A program made the translations under genes and the position numbers. DNA of 26,106 bases. Source: an uncultured Collinsella sp. GTDB lineage: Bacteria > Actinomycetota > Coriobacteriia > Coriobacteriales > Coriobacteriaceae. Positions 13,601-20,456 of this stretch are shown piece after piece (positions within the stretch are counted from its first letter, which is position 1; each line of letters starts with the position of its first letter). The stretch spans positions 1-26,106 of the forward strand of contig CABRZC010000017.1 in the NCBI GenBank assembly GCA_902475375.1, in the 5' to 3' direction. The notes under the pieces are model-generated. The model saw only the letters and a program-made list of their open reading frames with translations, ran no database searches and was not told the origin of the DNA.

Positions 13601-15019
13601 CGGCACCGGTCCTAGGGTAAACTGCTCGGTCCAATTGAGGTCGGTTCTTACCTGGAAGAGGGCCTTAATATTGCCGTATGCGGGGTCGTTGTTGTCACCC
13701 CAGGTTTTGCCCACCCAATCGTAGGCGAGCGAGCCGTACAGCTGTGTGGCGATATCCATCGTGAACAGCGGCGTGCAATGGTGGCGAAGGAGCTTGGTGT
13801 TTCTTGGATCGGTGCCCGAACCGGCACTCATACTTTTGTACTGATTCCACTTCCCCTCCATTTCGTCGAGGTAGCGGTTTGCCTGCTTGGCGCCCGACTC
13901 GCGCGGTGACTTCTTCCAGTACTCCGGATCCGGATTGCCCGAATCGTTCATATAGCTGGCTGGTTTGTATCCTCCGCCAAACAGCACGTATCCAGCAAAC
14001 GAGAAATCGAAGAGGATCGGAAATGTGGGTATCCAGCACGCGAACTTATTGCCGCCGATGCCGGGAAACGCCGCGGGGAAATCAAACGGAGTGACCTCTT
14101 GGTCCATGGTAGTGGGGACGATAGTGGTCGAGCCCGATTCCGCCTTTGCGGCCGGCGCGGTGACAACGGCCATGGGGGATGAGAGCGTGTAGGTTTTGCC
14201 CTGATAGTCGAGGACAAAGCGCAGCTTGCACCCTTCCTCCAGAAGGCCCGATGCCGCGTCGAGAAACTTGTCTTCGAGTGTGAACGTCGCCAGATTATCC
14301 GCGCCTGATGCGCTGGCCTTGATCTGGCCGATCTGCGTGACGGTTTCGGGCGAGCTACCCGTGGCGGGCATTACCTTGTTGATGTGCAGCGTTGCCTGTC
14401 CACCCTGTGGCAGATGTGCCTGTACAATAAAGGCATGCGTGTCGGGTTGGTCGTTTGCCGCGTCGTCCTTCGGCAATGCCATGAACGTGGCATCAGCGTA
14501 CTGGATGTCCCATTCGTCGAATGTGAGCTGGCGGAAGTACGGCTCGCCGTCGGACAGCGGACGTGTGGGTGCGGTTATGGCGGTGCCGCCCTGGATACGC
14601 GCAAGGGGAATCTCGACATCGCGGTAGCCCGCCATGCTAATGGAGATGCCGCCGTTAAAGTCGTACGCGTCGAGAAGCGTTGCCTCGTCCACGTAGTCTT
14701 CCGAAAGAGGGGCGACCTCAAAGATGGCCGTGCCTTCGTCATCGGTCGTGGCGGTGAGCTGCTTGCCTACGGCATAGCGCGATGTGAGCGTGACCTGGGC
14801 ACCTGCGATGGGCGTATTCTTGTTGGCGACGTCGACCACGACTACACCAAACATGGTGCGCGAGAGAACGAGCACCTTGAAGGGATCTTCTTCGTCGGCA
14901 TAGGCCGCGGTGGGCGCGAACGGCAGCAGGAAGGCATTTTCGCTTCCCGGCACGCGAGGCAACATGATGCTCGCCAGCGAGGACGCTCCAGCAACAAGTA
15001 ACGAACGGCGATCAAGCAT
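10652..15019 (-). CDS. Large sortase-anchored surface protein with LAGTG sorting signal
   Basis: 1455 residues from ATG 15019, chosen for GGGAG 7 nt upstream and for the signal peptide that begins there (the frame is open for 95 codons more). The N-terminus M-L-D-R-R-S-L-L-V-A-G-A-S-S-L-A has a twin arginine and a hydrophobic core, with a probable cleavage site A-Y-A/D-E-E near residue 46: a likely Tat signal. Residues about 55-140 look like a carboxypeptidase-regulatory/CNA-B-like beta domain (P-I-A-G-A-Q-V-T-L-T...T-T-D-D-E-G-T-A-I-F). The long middle is beta-rich and unrecognised. The C-terminus has a Ser/Gly spacer, L-A-G-T-G at 1407-1411, an Ala-rich membrane helix and V-R-R, then a longish 17-residue tail: a wall-anchoring signal of the LPXTG class. 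A LuxR-type regulator is encoded just upstream on the same strand. Probable adhesin or surface enzyme; substrate unknown. Confidence 0.88.
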   Translation of the reverse strand: MLDRRSLLVAGASSLASIMLPRVPGSENAFLLPFAPTAAYADEEDPFKVLVLSRTMFGVVVVDVANKNTPIAGAQVTLTSRYAVGKQLTATTDDEGTAIFEVAPLSEDYVDEATLLDAYDFNGGISISMAGYRDVEIPLARIQGGTAITAPTRPLSDGEPYFRQLTFDEWDIQYADATFMALPKDDAANDQPDTHAFIVQAHLPQGGQATLHINKVMPATGSSPETVTQIGQIKASASGADNLATFTLEDKFLDAASGLLEEGCKLRFVLDYQGKTYTLSSPMAVVTAPAAKAESGSTTIVPTTMDQEVTPFDFPAAFPGIGGNKFACWIPTFPILFDFSFAGYVLFGGGYKPASYMNDSGNPDPEYWKKSPRESGAKQANRYLDEMEGKWNQYKSMSAGSGTDPRNTKLLRHHCTPLFTMDIATQLYGSLAYDWVGKTWGDNNDPAYGNIKALFQVRTDLNWTEQFTLGPVPFFLNVNPWVLAKLALAVGAHTHGSGAAFFKNISLDYSNTSGSFTIQIGLAVTFGAGIAGVASSAVRGAASLTLFIGYEKADGHQLPRLRVGADVDVDVILQFVMFKWTTKAWSGSWPTLIDSWNMSVNNGDQYVLQRSELALGGNTPYTLDACFGSAGNAEAGGVPQFIASATIVTNAELLARAEVKATAVNAAPVVRDWDQAATRIELEADSESEDTGQIEHFVHALVENDENAAPMYEYTYIGQSTNAVADPNANSAGVSEDERGGIKPSSDNVLFSGVLSEAHMKLTMIAGVECLFRIASVRYGDNGRSRLVVHTKANGTWSAPTPVDFPLGFGEGDVERDGIFDYDFDVVEYTDGRGNQDAYVLLVSGERPAGDNTLFDTASTAGILSVVRLRISNDEIRVVSHTSWRSISRGRLQEDGYHCLQCPRITVGKTLIDGRLSGAYLHRRGTTAEKALGSEAEVALECFTLWSDDLGDSLTFRQVLRFPQAPSSIELSEPENINGKMVVPVAYETADGCGCASYAVIGQSIAGWGVMPPDATVPHAVPWPQHSGFLATVNEQLQHITWTRGASAFATQPVGAAGCGPASFSVSNNGRCALYVENTDGKVGQTYDEEGNPVAVMGKHFRIFASTLAGDLFTEPFVMCELDHPVDQITTFLTSGGMLSALATHIVSAEKSEAELHGIEVPLVACATPTGAVATSGAVVPGAAGESFMVTVRNDGNTLLTAGTIDLYREGSSQPFSSASIGFGANARMASIYDPELAEDASANDMAHVKYALETLGARFATHPLVADNGNAVLAPGCTAQFRMSFAIPESWSDEVGKRVTLYAKARNLVALDPVTLEEIRPGANSALSAVLHELHVPDAACERSEVQVGVCDSADTTGLHDAPMTVDGDGGSSGGGSDGSSSGGGSGSGSGKDHGNNKRSRKAGALAGTGDSNVPLTAAAAALAAAGAGLVAYSVRRTALEKDTANEVNSDRPR

Positions 15020-15174
15020 CTTGGGCTCCCATCCCGCAAATATCGGTGGAAATAATCCAATTTTGCGAGAAGACGCTTCGTGGCGGTAGTGCCGTTCGAT
15101 GGCCAAAATGTCCAAATTGATCGAGCGAAGCGCCGGGTTCCGGAACGCGTTCGATGCGCTTGGCAGCCCGGTCG

Positions 15175-16179
15175 CTAACGCAACATATGCGCGACCAGCT
15201 CGGCGCGCGTGCCGATGCCAAGCTTTGCGTATACGCCGGATAGGCGGTTTTTGACGGTGCCCGGCGATACTCCCATATGGCGTGCGATTTCGGCGTTGGT
15301 CCACCCACGACAGGCGAGCATGGCCATGGTGAACTCTGTGGTCGTTAGATCGTCGGCCACGTCCTCGCCCGAATCGGGGTTGTGGATGCGCCGCCAGCCG
15401 TAGCTGAAGCGGTACGTGATCTCGATGATGCGCGCGAAATCGTCAGGGTATTGCGTTTTTAGGCACGCCTCGATGAGCCCCTGTAAAAGGCCGTGGTGCT
15501 CGCCGATGAGCTCGATGAGGCCGTCGGGGCGCGCAATGTCCCAAGCGGCGCCAAAATGCGCTTTTGCGGCGTCGACGTCTTTGAGACTCATACAGGCCAT
15601 CGAGGCCGACAAGTGCAGGAATAGCTCCGAGATGGGGTAGCTTCCCTGTTTCATAATCAGGGCGTTTTCCGCCATGCCCAGGCTGCGGCCGTATTCGCCG
15701 CGCAGATACAACGCGTGCGCCATCACGTAGCTGGCGAACAGGCGCAGGCCTTCGGGCAGATGCGCCGCAAGCGGATAAAACTCTTCGGCAGAATACGGGG
15801 AAGGCAAGTGCAACAGGACGCTCGCGGCGGAGGCGAACAGGATATGCGTGGCGTGAGCGGCGGGCGACTCCTCGTCAGTTGGCGTATCGAGGATGCCCGT
15901 AAGGCACCGGCGGGCGTCGGCGATACGGTTGAGCGACAGGCTGGCGTATCCGCAGATAAAGCATGCGGAATAGCGCAGTGCGGGATCGGTGGCGTCAAGA
16001 TAGGGGCGTGCTGTCTCGGCGGCGAGTGTGGCCTGTCCGCGAAAGTACAGCGCTTCTGCCGTGGCGATGGTGCGTGAATCGGGGTCGGAAATGCCTGCAA
16101 CCGCAGCGTCAATCTGCCCCGGCACAAAGGCAGTGCACATCAACGGCATGGGAACGCGCGGGTAGCCATCGCAGTCCAT
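15175..16179 (-). CDS. LuxR-family transcriptional regulator with helical N-terminal region
   Basis: 334 residues from ATG 16179 (GGGAG 7 nt upstream); a TTG at 16206 would add 9 residues without a better ribosome site. The last 60 residues are a LuxR/GerE helix-turn-helix: L-T-T-T-E-F-T-M-A-M-L-A-C-R-G-W-T-N-A-E-I-A-R-H-M-G-V-S followed by T-V-K-N-R-L-S and K-L-G-I-G-T-R-A-E-L. The first 250 residues are Ala/Leu-rich helices resembling TPR-like repeats, with no receiver domain and no transmembrane segments, so it is not a response regulator. It lies 155 bp upstream of the large surface protein on the same strand and probably controls it. The unusual symmetric GCAACA sites before it suggest autoregulation. 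Confidence 0.9.
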   Translation of the reverse strand: MDCDGYPRVPMPLMCTAFVPGQIDAAVAGISDPDSRTIATAEALYFRGQATLAAETARPYLDATDPALRYSACFICGYASLSLNRIADARRCLTGILDTPTDEESPAAHATHILFASAASVLLHLPSPYSAEEFYPLAAHLPEGLRLFASYVMAHALYLRGEYGRSLGMAENALIMKQGSYPISELFLHLSASMACMSLKDVDAAKAHFGAAWDIARPDGLIELIGEHHGLLQGLIEACLKTQYPDDFARIIEITYRFSYGWRRIHNPDSGEDVADDLTTTEFTMAMLACRGWTNAEIARHMGVSPGTVKNRLSGVYAKLGIGTRAELVAHMLR

Positions 16180-16199
16180 CTTCCATCTCCCATCAGGTG

Positions 16200-16229
16200 G
16201 CAACAATGCAACAATTGTACCCCTGTTGC
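16200..16229 (-). promoter_or_regulatory. Symmetric GCAACA/TGTTGC sites in the LuxR-gene promoter region
   Basis: GCAACA occurs at 16200-16205 and 16208-16213, and its reverse complement TGTTGC at 16224-16229; the last two make a 22-bp dyad with 6-bp arms. A minus-strand TACAAT (16219-16214) inside the dyad could be a -10 box with no good -35, as expected for an activator-dependent promoter. It sits in the 67-bp gap between the kinase and LuxR genes. Confidence 0.4.
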
Positions 16230-16246
16230 TCGGGACCCCTTTCGTT

Positions 16247-17398
16247 TTACTGCTCGGTTAACGCTGCGGATCGTTTTGGAAGGGTTACGAGCATGGTAGT
16301 CCCGTTCTCGGAACTTGCTTCGACCTCTACCGTGCCACCGTGAAGCGCTGCAATCTCCCAAACAAGCGCTAGCCCGAGTCCTGCGCCGCCGTATGCCCTG
16401 CTGCGGGATTTGTCTAGACGAAAGAACGGTTGGAAGATGCTCTCTCGGTACTGCTTGGGTATTCCCGGGCCCTCATCTTTGACTCGCAGGAGCACGTGGC
16501 TGTCGCTGCCGCTGATGGAGACATTGACAGTCGAGCCGGAGCGGCTGTAACGGATGGCGTTTTCGACCAGGTTGAACACCAGCCGATAGAGGAGCGCATC
16601 GTTCCCGATTACTAAAGCATCTCCAGCACAATTGAGGGCTATGCCCTTATTCTCGGCAAGTGGCGCAAGGTCGGTGAGGACCTCTTCGGACAAGGGACCG
16701 AGTTCAACATCGTCCTCGCAAGGAACGCTGCGGAGCTCACTCATCTCGAGTAATACCTTGGTCATTCGAGACATGCGCTCGGTTTGTTCTTGTAGCAGGC
16801 CGAGCAGCTCGGCTGTTTCGGGTTGCAAACCGGAGTGCTCGGAGATGAAAAGTTCAATCTGTGCTTGCATAAGGGCGAGCGGGGTGCGCAGCTCGTGTGC
16901 GGCGTTGCCGGTAAACTGACGCTGCGCAGAGAACCCTTCGCCAAGACGGGCGATCATGCCGTTGAAAGAGGCGCTGCATCGCTGTAGCTCGGTGGGCACA
17001 TCTTCACTGAGTCTGATTTCGCTTAGGTTGTCAGGCTGCACACGCTCAACCTGGGCTGCAAAAGCCCGTAGCGGTTTGAGTGCACGGCCGCTCACAAAGT
17101 ATGCCAGCACGCCGCCAAGGAGTGTGACTCCAGCCGTGATGCACCAGGTTGTCGTGCCAAAAGACTCTTGCGCGTCGTTTACGACGATCGTGACCTTGTC
17201 ATCGGGGGTCGCTTTCGTTGGGTCGAACGCCTGGGGCGAATCTTCGCCGGTTGCGTTAAAGGCCGAGATGTTACTGCCGATGGCATCCATGTAGCGCATG
17301 CCCGTATAGCCGACCAGGCAGTTCGTCAGCACGCACGCCGCACACGTCAGCAGCGCCGTCATAATCGTTATGCGCCATTGCAGAGAAAGCCTTTTCAT
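16247..17398 (-). CDS. Sensor histidine kinase
   Basis: 383 residues, membrane-bound. Two transmembrane helices (about 10-32 and 84-103) enclose a roughly 50-residue extracytoplasmic loop. A HAMP-like linker follows (105-155), then the dimerisation domain with A-A-H-E-L-R-T-P (166-173; phospho-acceptor His168), and an ATPase domain with N-L-V-E-N-A-I-R-Y (276-284; Asn280), D-E-G-P-G-I-P (308-314), F-x-P-F-F-R-L-D (322-329) and G-G-A-G-L-G-L-A-L (337-345). The start ATG overlaps the response-regulator stop by 4 nt (ATGA), so the two are translationally coupled. Cysteines at 19, 22, 27 and 86 lie in or by the membrane helices, which could matter for a redox signal given the divergent redox operon; that is speculation. 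Confidence 0.95.
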   Translation of the reverse strand: MKRLSLQWRITIMTALLTCAACVLTNCLVGYTGMRYMDAIGSNISAFNATGEDSPQAFDPTKATPDDKVTIVVNDAQESFGTTTWCITAGVTLLGGVLAYFVSGRALKPLRAFAAQVERVQPDNLSEIRLSEDVPTELQRCSASFNGMIARLGEGFSAQRQFTGNAAHELRTPLALMQAQIELFISEHSGLQPETAELLGLLQEQTERMSRMTKVLLEMSELRSVPCEDDVELGPLSEEVLTDLAPLAENKGIALNCAGDALVIGNDALLYRLVFNLVENAIRYSRSGSTVNVSISGSDSHVLLRVKDEGPGIPKQYRESIFQPFFRLDKSRSRAYGGAGLGLALVWEIAALHGGTVEVEASSENGTTMLVTLPKRSAALTEQ

Positions 17399-18069
17399 TC
17401 GCTATCCTCCATAACGTAGCCCTCTCCAATCCGATTGCGAATCGGGTCGTATCCCAAAGCGCTGCGTAGCTTTTTGCGGAGTGACGAGATATGAACGCGG
17501 GTTGCGTTGCTAAAGCTGTTCACGCTGCTATCCCAAACGTGCTCGATAAGCTCCTCTTGACTTACCGGACGTCCCTGATTAAGCATCAGGTATTCCATGA
17601 TTCCCGTTTCCTTGCGCGTAAGAGACAAAGCCTCGCTGTTCACGGAAGCGATGCGCGCTTTGGTGTCAAAGCGGAGCTTTCCGCAGGTTAAAACTATGTC
17701 GCTTTGCGTAAAGCGCCTGAGGGTAAGGCTGCGGATCCTTGCCGCAAGCTCGTCCAGATGAAACGGCTTGGTGAGGTAATCGTTGGCGCCGGCATCGAGT
17801 CCGGCGACTTTATCGGATACTTCGCCGCGTGCGGACAGAATCAGTACCTTAGTCTCGCAGTCAGTTTTCCTAAGTTCCCTGAGTACGGTCATGCCGTCGA
17901 TGCGGGGAAGGTTGAGGTCGAGTACCACGAGGTCGAAGGCCTCAACGTCCAGTAGGTCGAGCGCCTCCTGTCCGTCGTGACAGCAGTCGACACTGTACGC
18001 CAAGTTCCGCAAGCTGCGCGCGATTGCGTCACACAGCGCCCGCTCGTCCTCGACGATCAAAATACGCAT
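17395..18069 (-). CDS. OmpR/PhoB-family response regulator
   Basis: 224 residues from ATG 18069, 7 nt after AAGGAG. Receiver domain: acidic pair Glu7-Asp8, phospho-acceptor Asp51 in V-V-L-D-L-N-L-P, Ser/Thr in L-I-L-S-A-R, Lys in L-T-K-P-F. The C-terminal half is a winged-helix DNA-binding domain with L-T-R-K-E-T-G-I-M-E-Y-L-M and T-R-V-H-I-S-S-L-R-K-K-L, ending in the wing G-E-G-Y-V-M-E. It partners the kinase gene overlapping its 3' end. The gene is divergent from the small CXXC protein gene with 90 bp between starts, so the redox operon is a natural target, unproven. Confidence 0.96.
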   Translation of the reverse strand: MRILIVEDERALCDAIARSLRNLAYSVDCCHDGQEALDLLDVEAFDLVVLDLNLPRIDGMTVLRELRKTDCETKVLILSARGEVSDKVAGLDAGANDYLTKPFHLDELAARIRSLTLRRFTQSDIVLTCGKLRFDTKARIASVNSEALSLTRKETGIMEYLMLNQGRPVSQEELIEHVWDSSVNSFSNATRVHISSLRKKLRSALGYDPIRNRIGEGYVMEDSE

Positions 18070-18099
18070 AACAGTCTCCTTGCACATTTCAAATCGCGC

Positions 18100-18127
18100 T
18101 TAACACGGATTTTATAGCCGATATGGT
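18100..18127 (+). promoter_or_regulatory. Possible promoter of the redox operon
   Basis: TTAACA (18100-18105) and TATGGT (18122-18127) are separated by 16 bp and lie 33 nt upstream of the first start codon, in the 90-bp divergent gap shared with the response regulator gene. Confidence 0.35.
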
Positions 18128-18159
18128 CCAATGGTCGCGTAACGAAAGGAGTGGTCAGG

Positions 18160-18306
18160 TTGTTCAAAGCGGTAAAACCCGTGGTACAGGTCGCTTTGTT
18201 GATCGTCGGAATTGCCATGGTGTGCTTTGGCGTTGTGCGTGGCGAGGCGGATGCCGTGCTGGCCAAAGCGATTAGGCTGTGCTTGGAGTGTATCGGAATT
18301 GGATAA
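18160..18306 (+). CDS. Small CXXC membrane protein, CD1871A-like
   Basis: 48 residues if the TTG at 18160 is used; this start sits 8 nt after a perfect AAAGGAG (18145-18151). The in-frame GTG at 18151 overlaps that site and is unlikely. The protein begins F-K-A-V-K-P-V-V-Q, has one hydrophobic helix (V-A-L-L-I-V-G-I-A-M-V-C-F-G-V-V), then R-G-E-A-D-A-V and ends in L-C-L-E-C-I-G-I-G, a Cys-x2-Cys motif followed by a short hydrophobic end. This pattern matches the small CXXC proteins named after Clostridioides difficile CD1871A. Its stop overlaps the start of the next gene by 8 nt, so they should be co-translated. A membrane redox or assembly role with the iron-sulfur protein is likely but inferred. 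Confidence 0.8.
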   Translation: MFKAVKPVVQVALLIVGIAMVCFGVVRGEADAVLAKAIRLCLECIGIG

Positions 18307-19201
18307 AAGAGAAAACACAGCGTCGCATGTTTTGGCTCGATTTCGCGGATTCATTCAGGCGGCGGCGACGCTCGTCACCAACATTCACCTGCCAAACTTT
18401 GCCAAAGGCGGCATCTATCAGGGCGCGGGAAAAACAGTCTGCGTACCTGGACTTAACTGCTATTCGTGCCCCGCGGCATTGGGTGCGTGCCCCATCGGGT
18501 CGTTCCAGTCGGTGGTAGGTTCATCCAAGTTCAACTTTTCTTACTACGTCACCGGTACGCTCATTTTGCTCGGCGTGCTGCTGGGACGCTTTGTATGCGG
18601 CTTTCTGTGCCCGTTTGGCTGGCTTCAGGAGCTGCTTCATAAGATTCCCGGCAAAAAGTTCTCCACGAAAAAGCTCAAGCCGCTCACGTACATCAAGTAC
18701 GTCGTGCTGTTGTTTGCCGTGGTGCTGCTGCCCGTCTTGGTGGTTAACGACGTGGGCATGGGCGACCCGTTCTTTTGTAAGTACATCTGTCCGCAGGGTG
18801 TGCTCGAGGGCGCCATTCCTCTGGCCATTGCCAATGCCGGCATTCGATCTGCGTTGGGACAGCTCTTTACTTGGAAACTTGCCGTTCTCATTGCCGTGGT
18901 AGTGCTGAGCGTTTTGTTCTACCGCCCCTTCTGCAAATGGATTTGTCCACTCGGCGCATTCTATGCGCTCATGAATAGGGTGTCCCTACTGGGGATTCGG
19001 GTTGACGCATGCAAATGTGTCTCGTGCGGCAAGTGCTCAAAGGTTTGTCAGATGGACGTTGATGTGGTCCGCGCGCCCAATCATGCCGAATGTATCCGGT
19101 GCGGAAAGTGCATCGGGGTCTGTCCCGTCGACGCCATCAGCTATCGCTATGGCCTGGATGTGTCGGCGGAAAAGCTCCCCTTGACCGCCGATAAAAAGTA
19201 A
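18299..19201 (+). CDS. Membrane-bound 4Fe-4S protein, NapH/CcoG-like
   Basis: 300 residues from TTG 18299, 10 nt after GGAG and inside the end of the small CXXC gene; no ATG lies near the conserved N-terminus. Cys48-x5-Cys54-x2-Cys57-x6-Cys64 comes first, before the first membrane helix. Four or so helices follow, with three C-x3-C-P motifs (Cys100/104, Cys160/164, Cys212/216) typical of the NapH/NosR/CcoG membrane family. The C-terminal cytoplasmic part has two ferredoxin clusters: Cys240, 243, 246, 250 and Cys265, 268, 271, 275. Such proteins pass electrons from the cytoplasm or quinone pool across the membrane. Here the acceptor is probably the thioredoxin-like lipoprotein encoded next, since no periplasmic nitrate or nitrous oxide reductase gene is near. 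Confidence 0.92.
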   Translation: MDKRENTASHVLARFRGFIQAAATLVTNIHLPNFAKGGIYQGAGKTVCVPGLNCYSCPAALGACPIGSFQSVVGSSKFNFSYYVTGTLILLGVLLGRFVCGFLCPFGWLQELLHKIPGKKFSTKKLKPLTYIKYVVLLFAVVLLPVLVVNDVGMGDPFFCKYICPQGVLEGAIPLAIANAGIRSALGQLFTWKLAVLIAVVVLSVLFYRPFCKWICPLGAFYALMNRVSLLGIRVDACKCVSCGKCSKVCQMDVDVVRAPNHAECIRCGKCIGVCPVDAISYRYGLDVSAEKLPLTADKK

Positions 19202-19230
19202 ACAAGCTTCGACAAAACGGAGGAATGACC

Positions 19231-20202
19231 ATGAAGCTTTCTAAGATTGCGGCCCTGTTTATGGTGCCAGTATTGGCCTTGTGCCTTGTGGCGTGTTCGG
19301 CGCCCAGTGGCAATGCGAGCGAATCTGCGAGCTCCGATCCTAAGATCGCAGAACTCACTGCGCAGAAGCCGGCCAATGCCGACGAGGCCGCCGAGCTGTA
19401 TGCGAAGCTCATGCAGAAGGAGAACGAGATCTTTTCGAGTGATAACGCGCTGTGGGAAAAGGTATTCAATGCGGCAAATAAAGACTCGGCAATGATTGAG
19501 GACGGCAGCAATTACGGCGATTTCCTGCTCAAGACCATCGACGGCGCCAAGGATGAGTTCACGGCGGATGAGCTCAAGACGCTCAAGGCCGGTGCACAGC
19601 AGATCAAGGAGATCGAGGACAAGCTCGAGAGCCTGGAGAAGGAGTTCCCCGGCTGTGGAAGCACGCCGAGCTCAGGCGAGAGCGTCGACGCTTCGACCGC
19701 TGGCATGACGGCTGGTGCCAATGCTTCGAGCGAGGCGACGAAGTTCCCCAGCTTTACGGGCAAGGACCTGGATGGCAACGACGTGAACAGCGACGAGCTG
19801 TTCTCTAAGAACAAGGTCACCGTCATGAACTTCTGGTTCACTACTTGCAAGCCGTGCGTGGGCGAGCTGGGCGATCTTGAGAAGCTGAATCAGGAGCTTG
19901 CCGAGAAGGGCGGCCAGGTCGTGGGCGTCAATTCCTTTACGCTCGATGGCAACAAGGGCGAGATCGCAGATGCCAAGGACGTGCTGAGCAAGAAGGGCGT
20001 GACATATAAGAACATCTGGTTCAAGTCGGATAGCGAGGCCGGTAAGTTTACGTCAAATTTGTTCTCGTTCCCGACAACGTATGTCATCGATCAGAATGGC
20101 AACATCGTAGGGGATCCAATCGTGGGAGCCATCAGCTCCGCTGAGCAGCGCGCAGCGCTCGACAAGCTTATCGACCAGGCGATTGCGAATAGCGAGCAGT
20201 AG
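19231..20202 (+). CDS. TlpA/ResA-like thioredoxin lipoprotein
   Basis: 323 residues from ATG 19231, 6 nt after GGAGGA; the ATG at 19225 abuts that site. The signal peptide ends in lipobox L-V-A-C with Cys22 lipidated, placing the protein outside the membrane. Residues 35-142 form a charged, helical domain not usual in TlpA proteins. The thioredoxin fold starts near 172 (F-P-S-F-T-G-K-D-L-D-G), has the redox motif W-F-T-T-C-K-P-C (Cys206, Cys209) and the cis-proline loop S-F-P-T-T-Y-V-I-D (Pro281). It is the last gene of the redox operon, 29 nt after the iron-sulfur protein gene, and is followed by a strong terminator. Likely task: reduction of disulfides or a peroxide-type substrate outside the membrane with electrons from that protein; CcdA-type reductase is absent here. 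Confidence 0.93.
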   Translation: MKLSKIAALFMVPVLALCLVACSAPSGNASESASSDPKIAELTAQKPANADEAAELYAKLMQKENEIFSSDNALWEKVFNAANKDSAMIEDGSNYGDFLLKTIDGAKDEFTADELKTLKAGAQQIKEIEDKLESLEKEFPGCGSTPSSGESVDASTAGMTAGANASSEATKFPSFTGKDLDGNDVNSDELFSKNKVTVMNFWFTTCKPCVGELGDLEKLNQELAEKGGQVVGVNSFTLDGNKGEIADAKDVLSKKGVTYKNIWFKSDSEAGKFTSNLFSFPTTYVIDQNGNIVGDPIVGAISSAEQRAALDKLIDQAIANSEQ

Positions 20203-20281
20203 AAAACGCGTAAAGCATGGCGAGGATCGCGCGCCGCTGTGCGGAGTAGTCCGCTGCCTTTCAAGATAATCTCCACCATAC

Positions 20282-20308
20282 AGAGGTCCCGCTCGGGACC
20301 TCTTCTTT
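20282..20308 (+). terminator. Rho-independent terminator of the redox operon
   Basis: AGAGGTCCCG and CGGGACCTCT form a perfect 10-bp stem with a 2-nt CT spacer (so a slightly shorter stem in reality) and run into TCTTTT. It is 79 nt after the stop codon. The rest of 20203-20456 shows no gene and no confident promoter. Confidence 0.92.
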
Positions 20309-20456
20309 TGGGCGTCGTCCCGTTCGTTTTTTGGCGTGCTTCGTTACATTCCTCACTGGCTCCGGCAAAAAATGGGGATAGAGTAGGACAAACGCGTCGA
20401 ATACGAACGGCGGGGGAGAGCGGGCAAGTGCGTCCGCGTGGGAGAGGTTGCCGTCC

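Noticed and set aside
18100..19201. The NapH-like protein as part of a nitrate or nitrous oxide reductase cluster.
   Set aside because: No molybdopterin or copper reductase, cytochrome or NapG-type gene is nearby; the partners are a CXXC microprotein and a thioredoxin-like lipoprotein.
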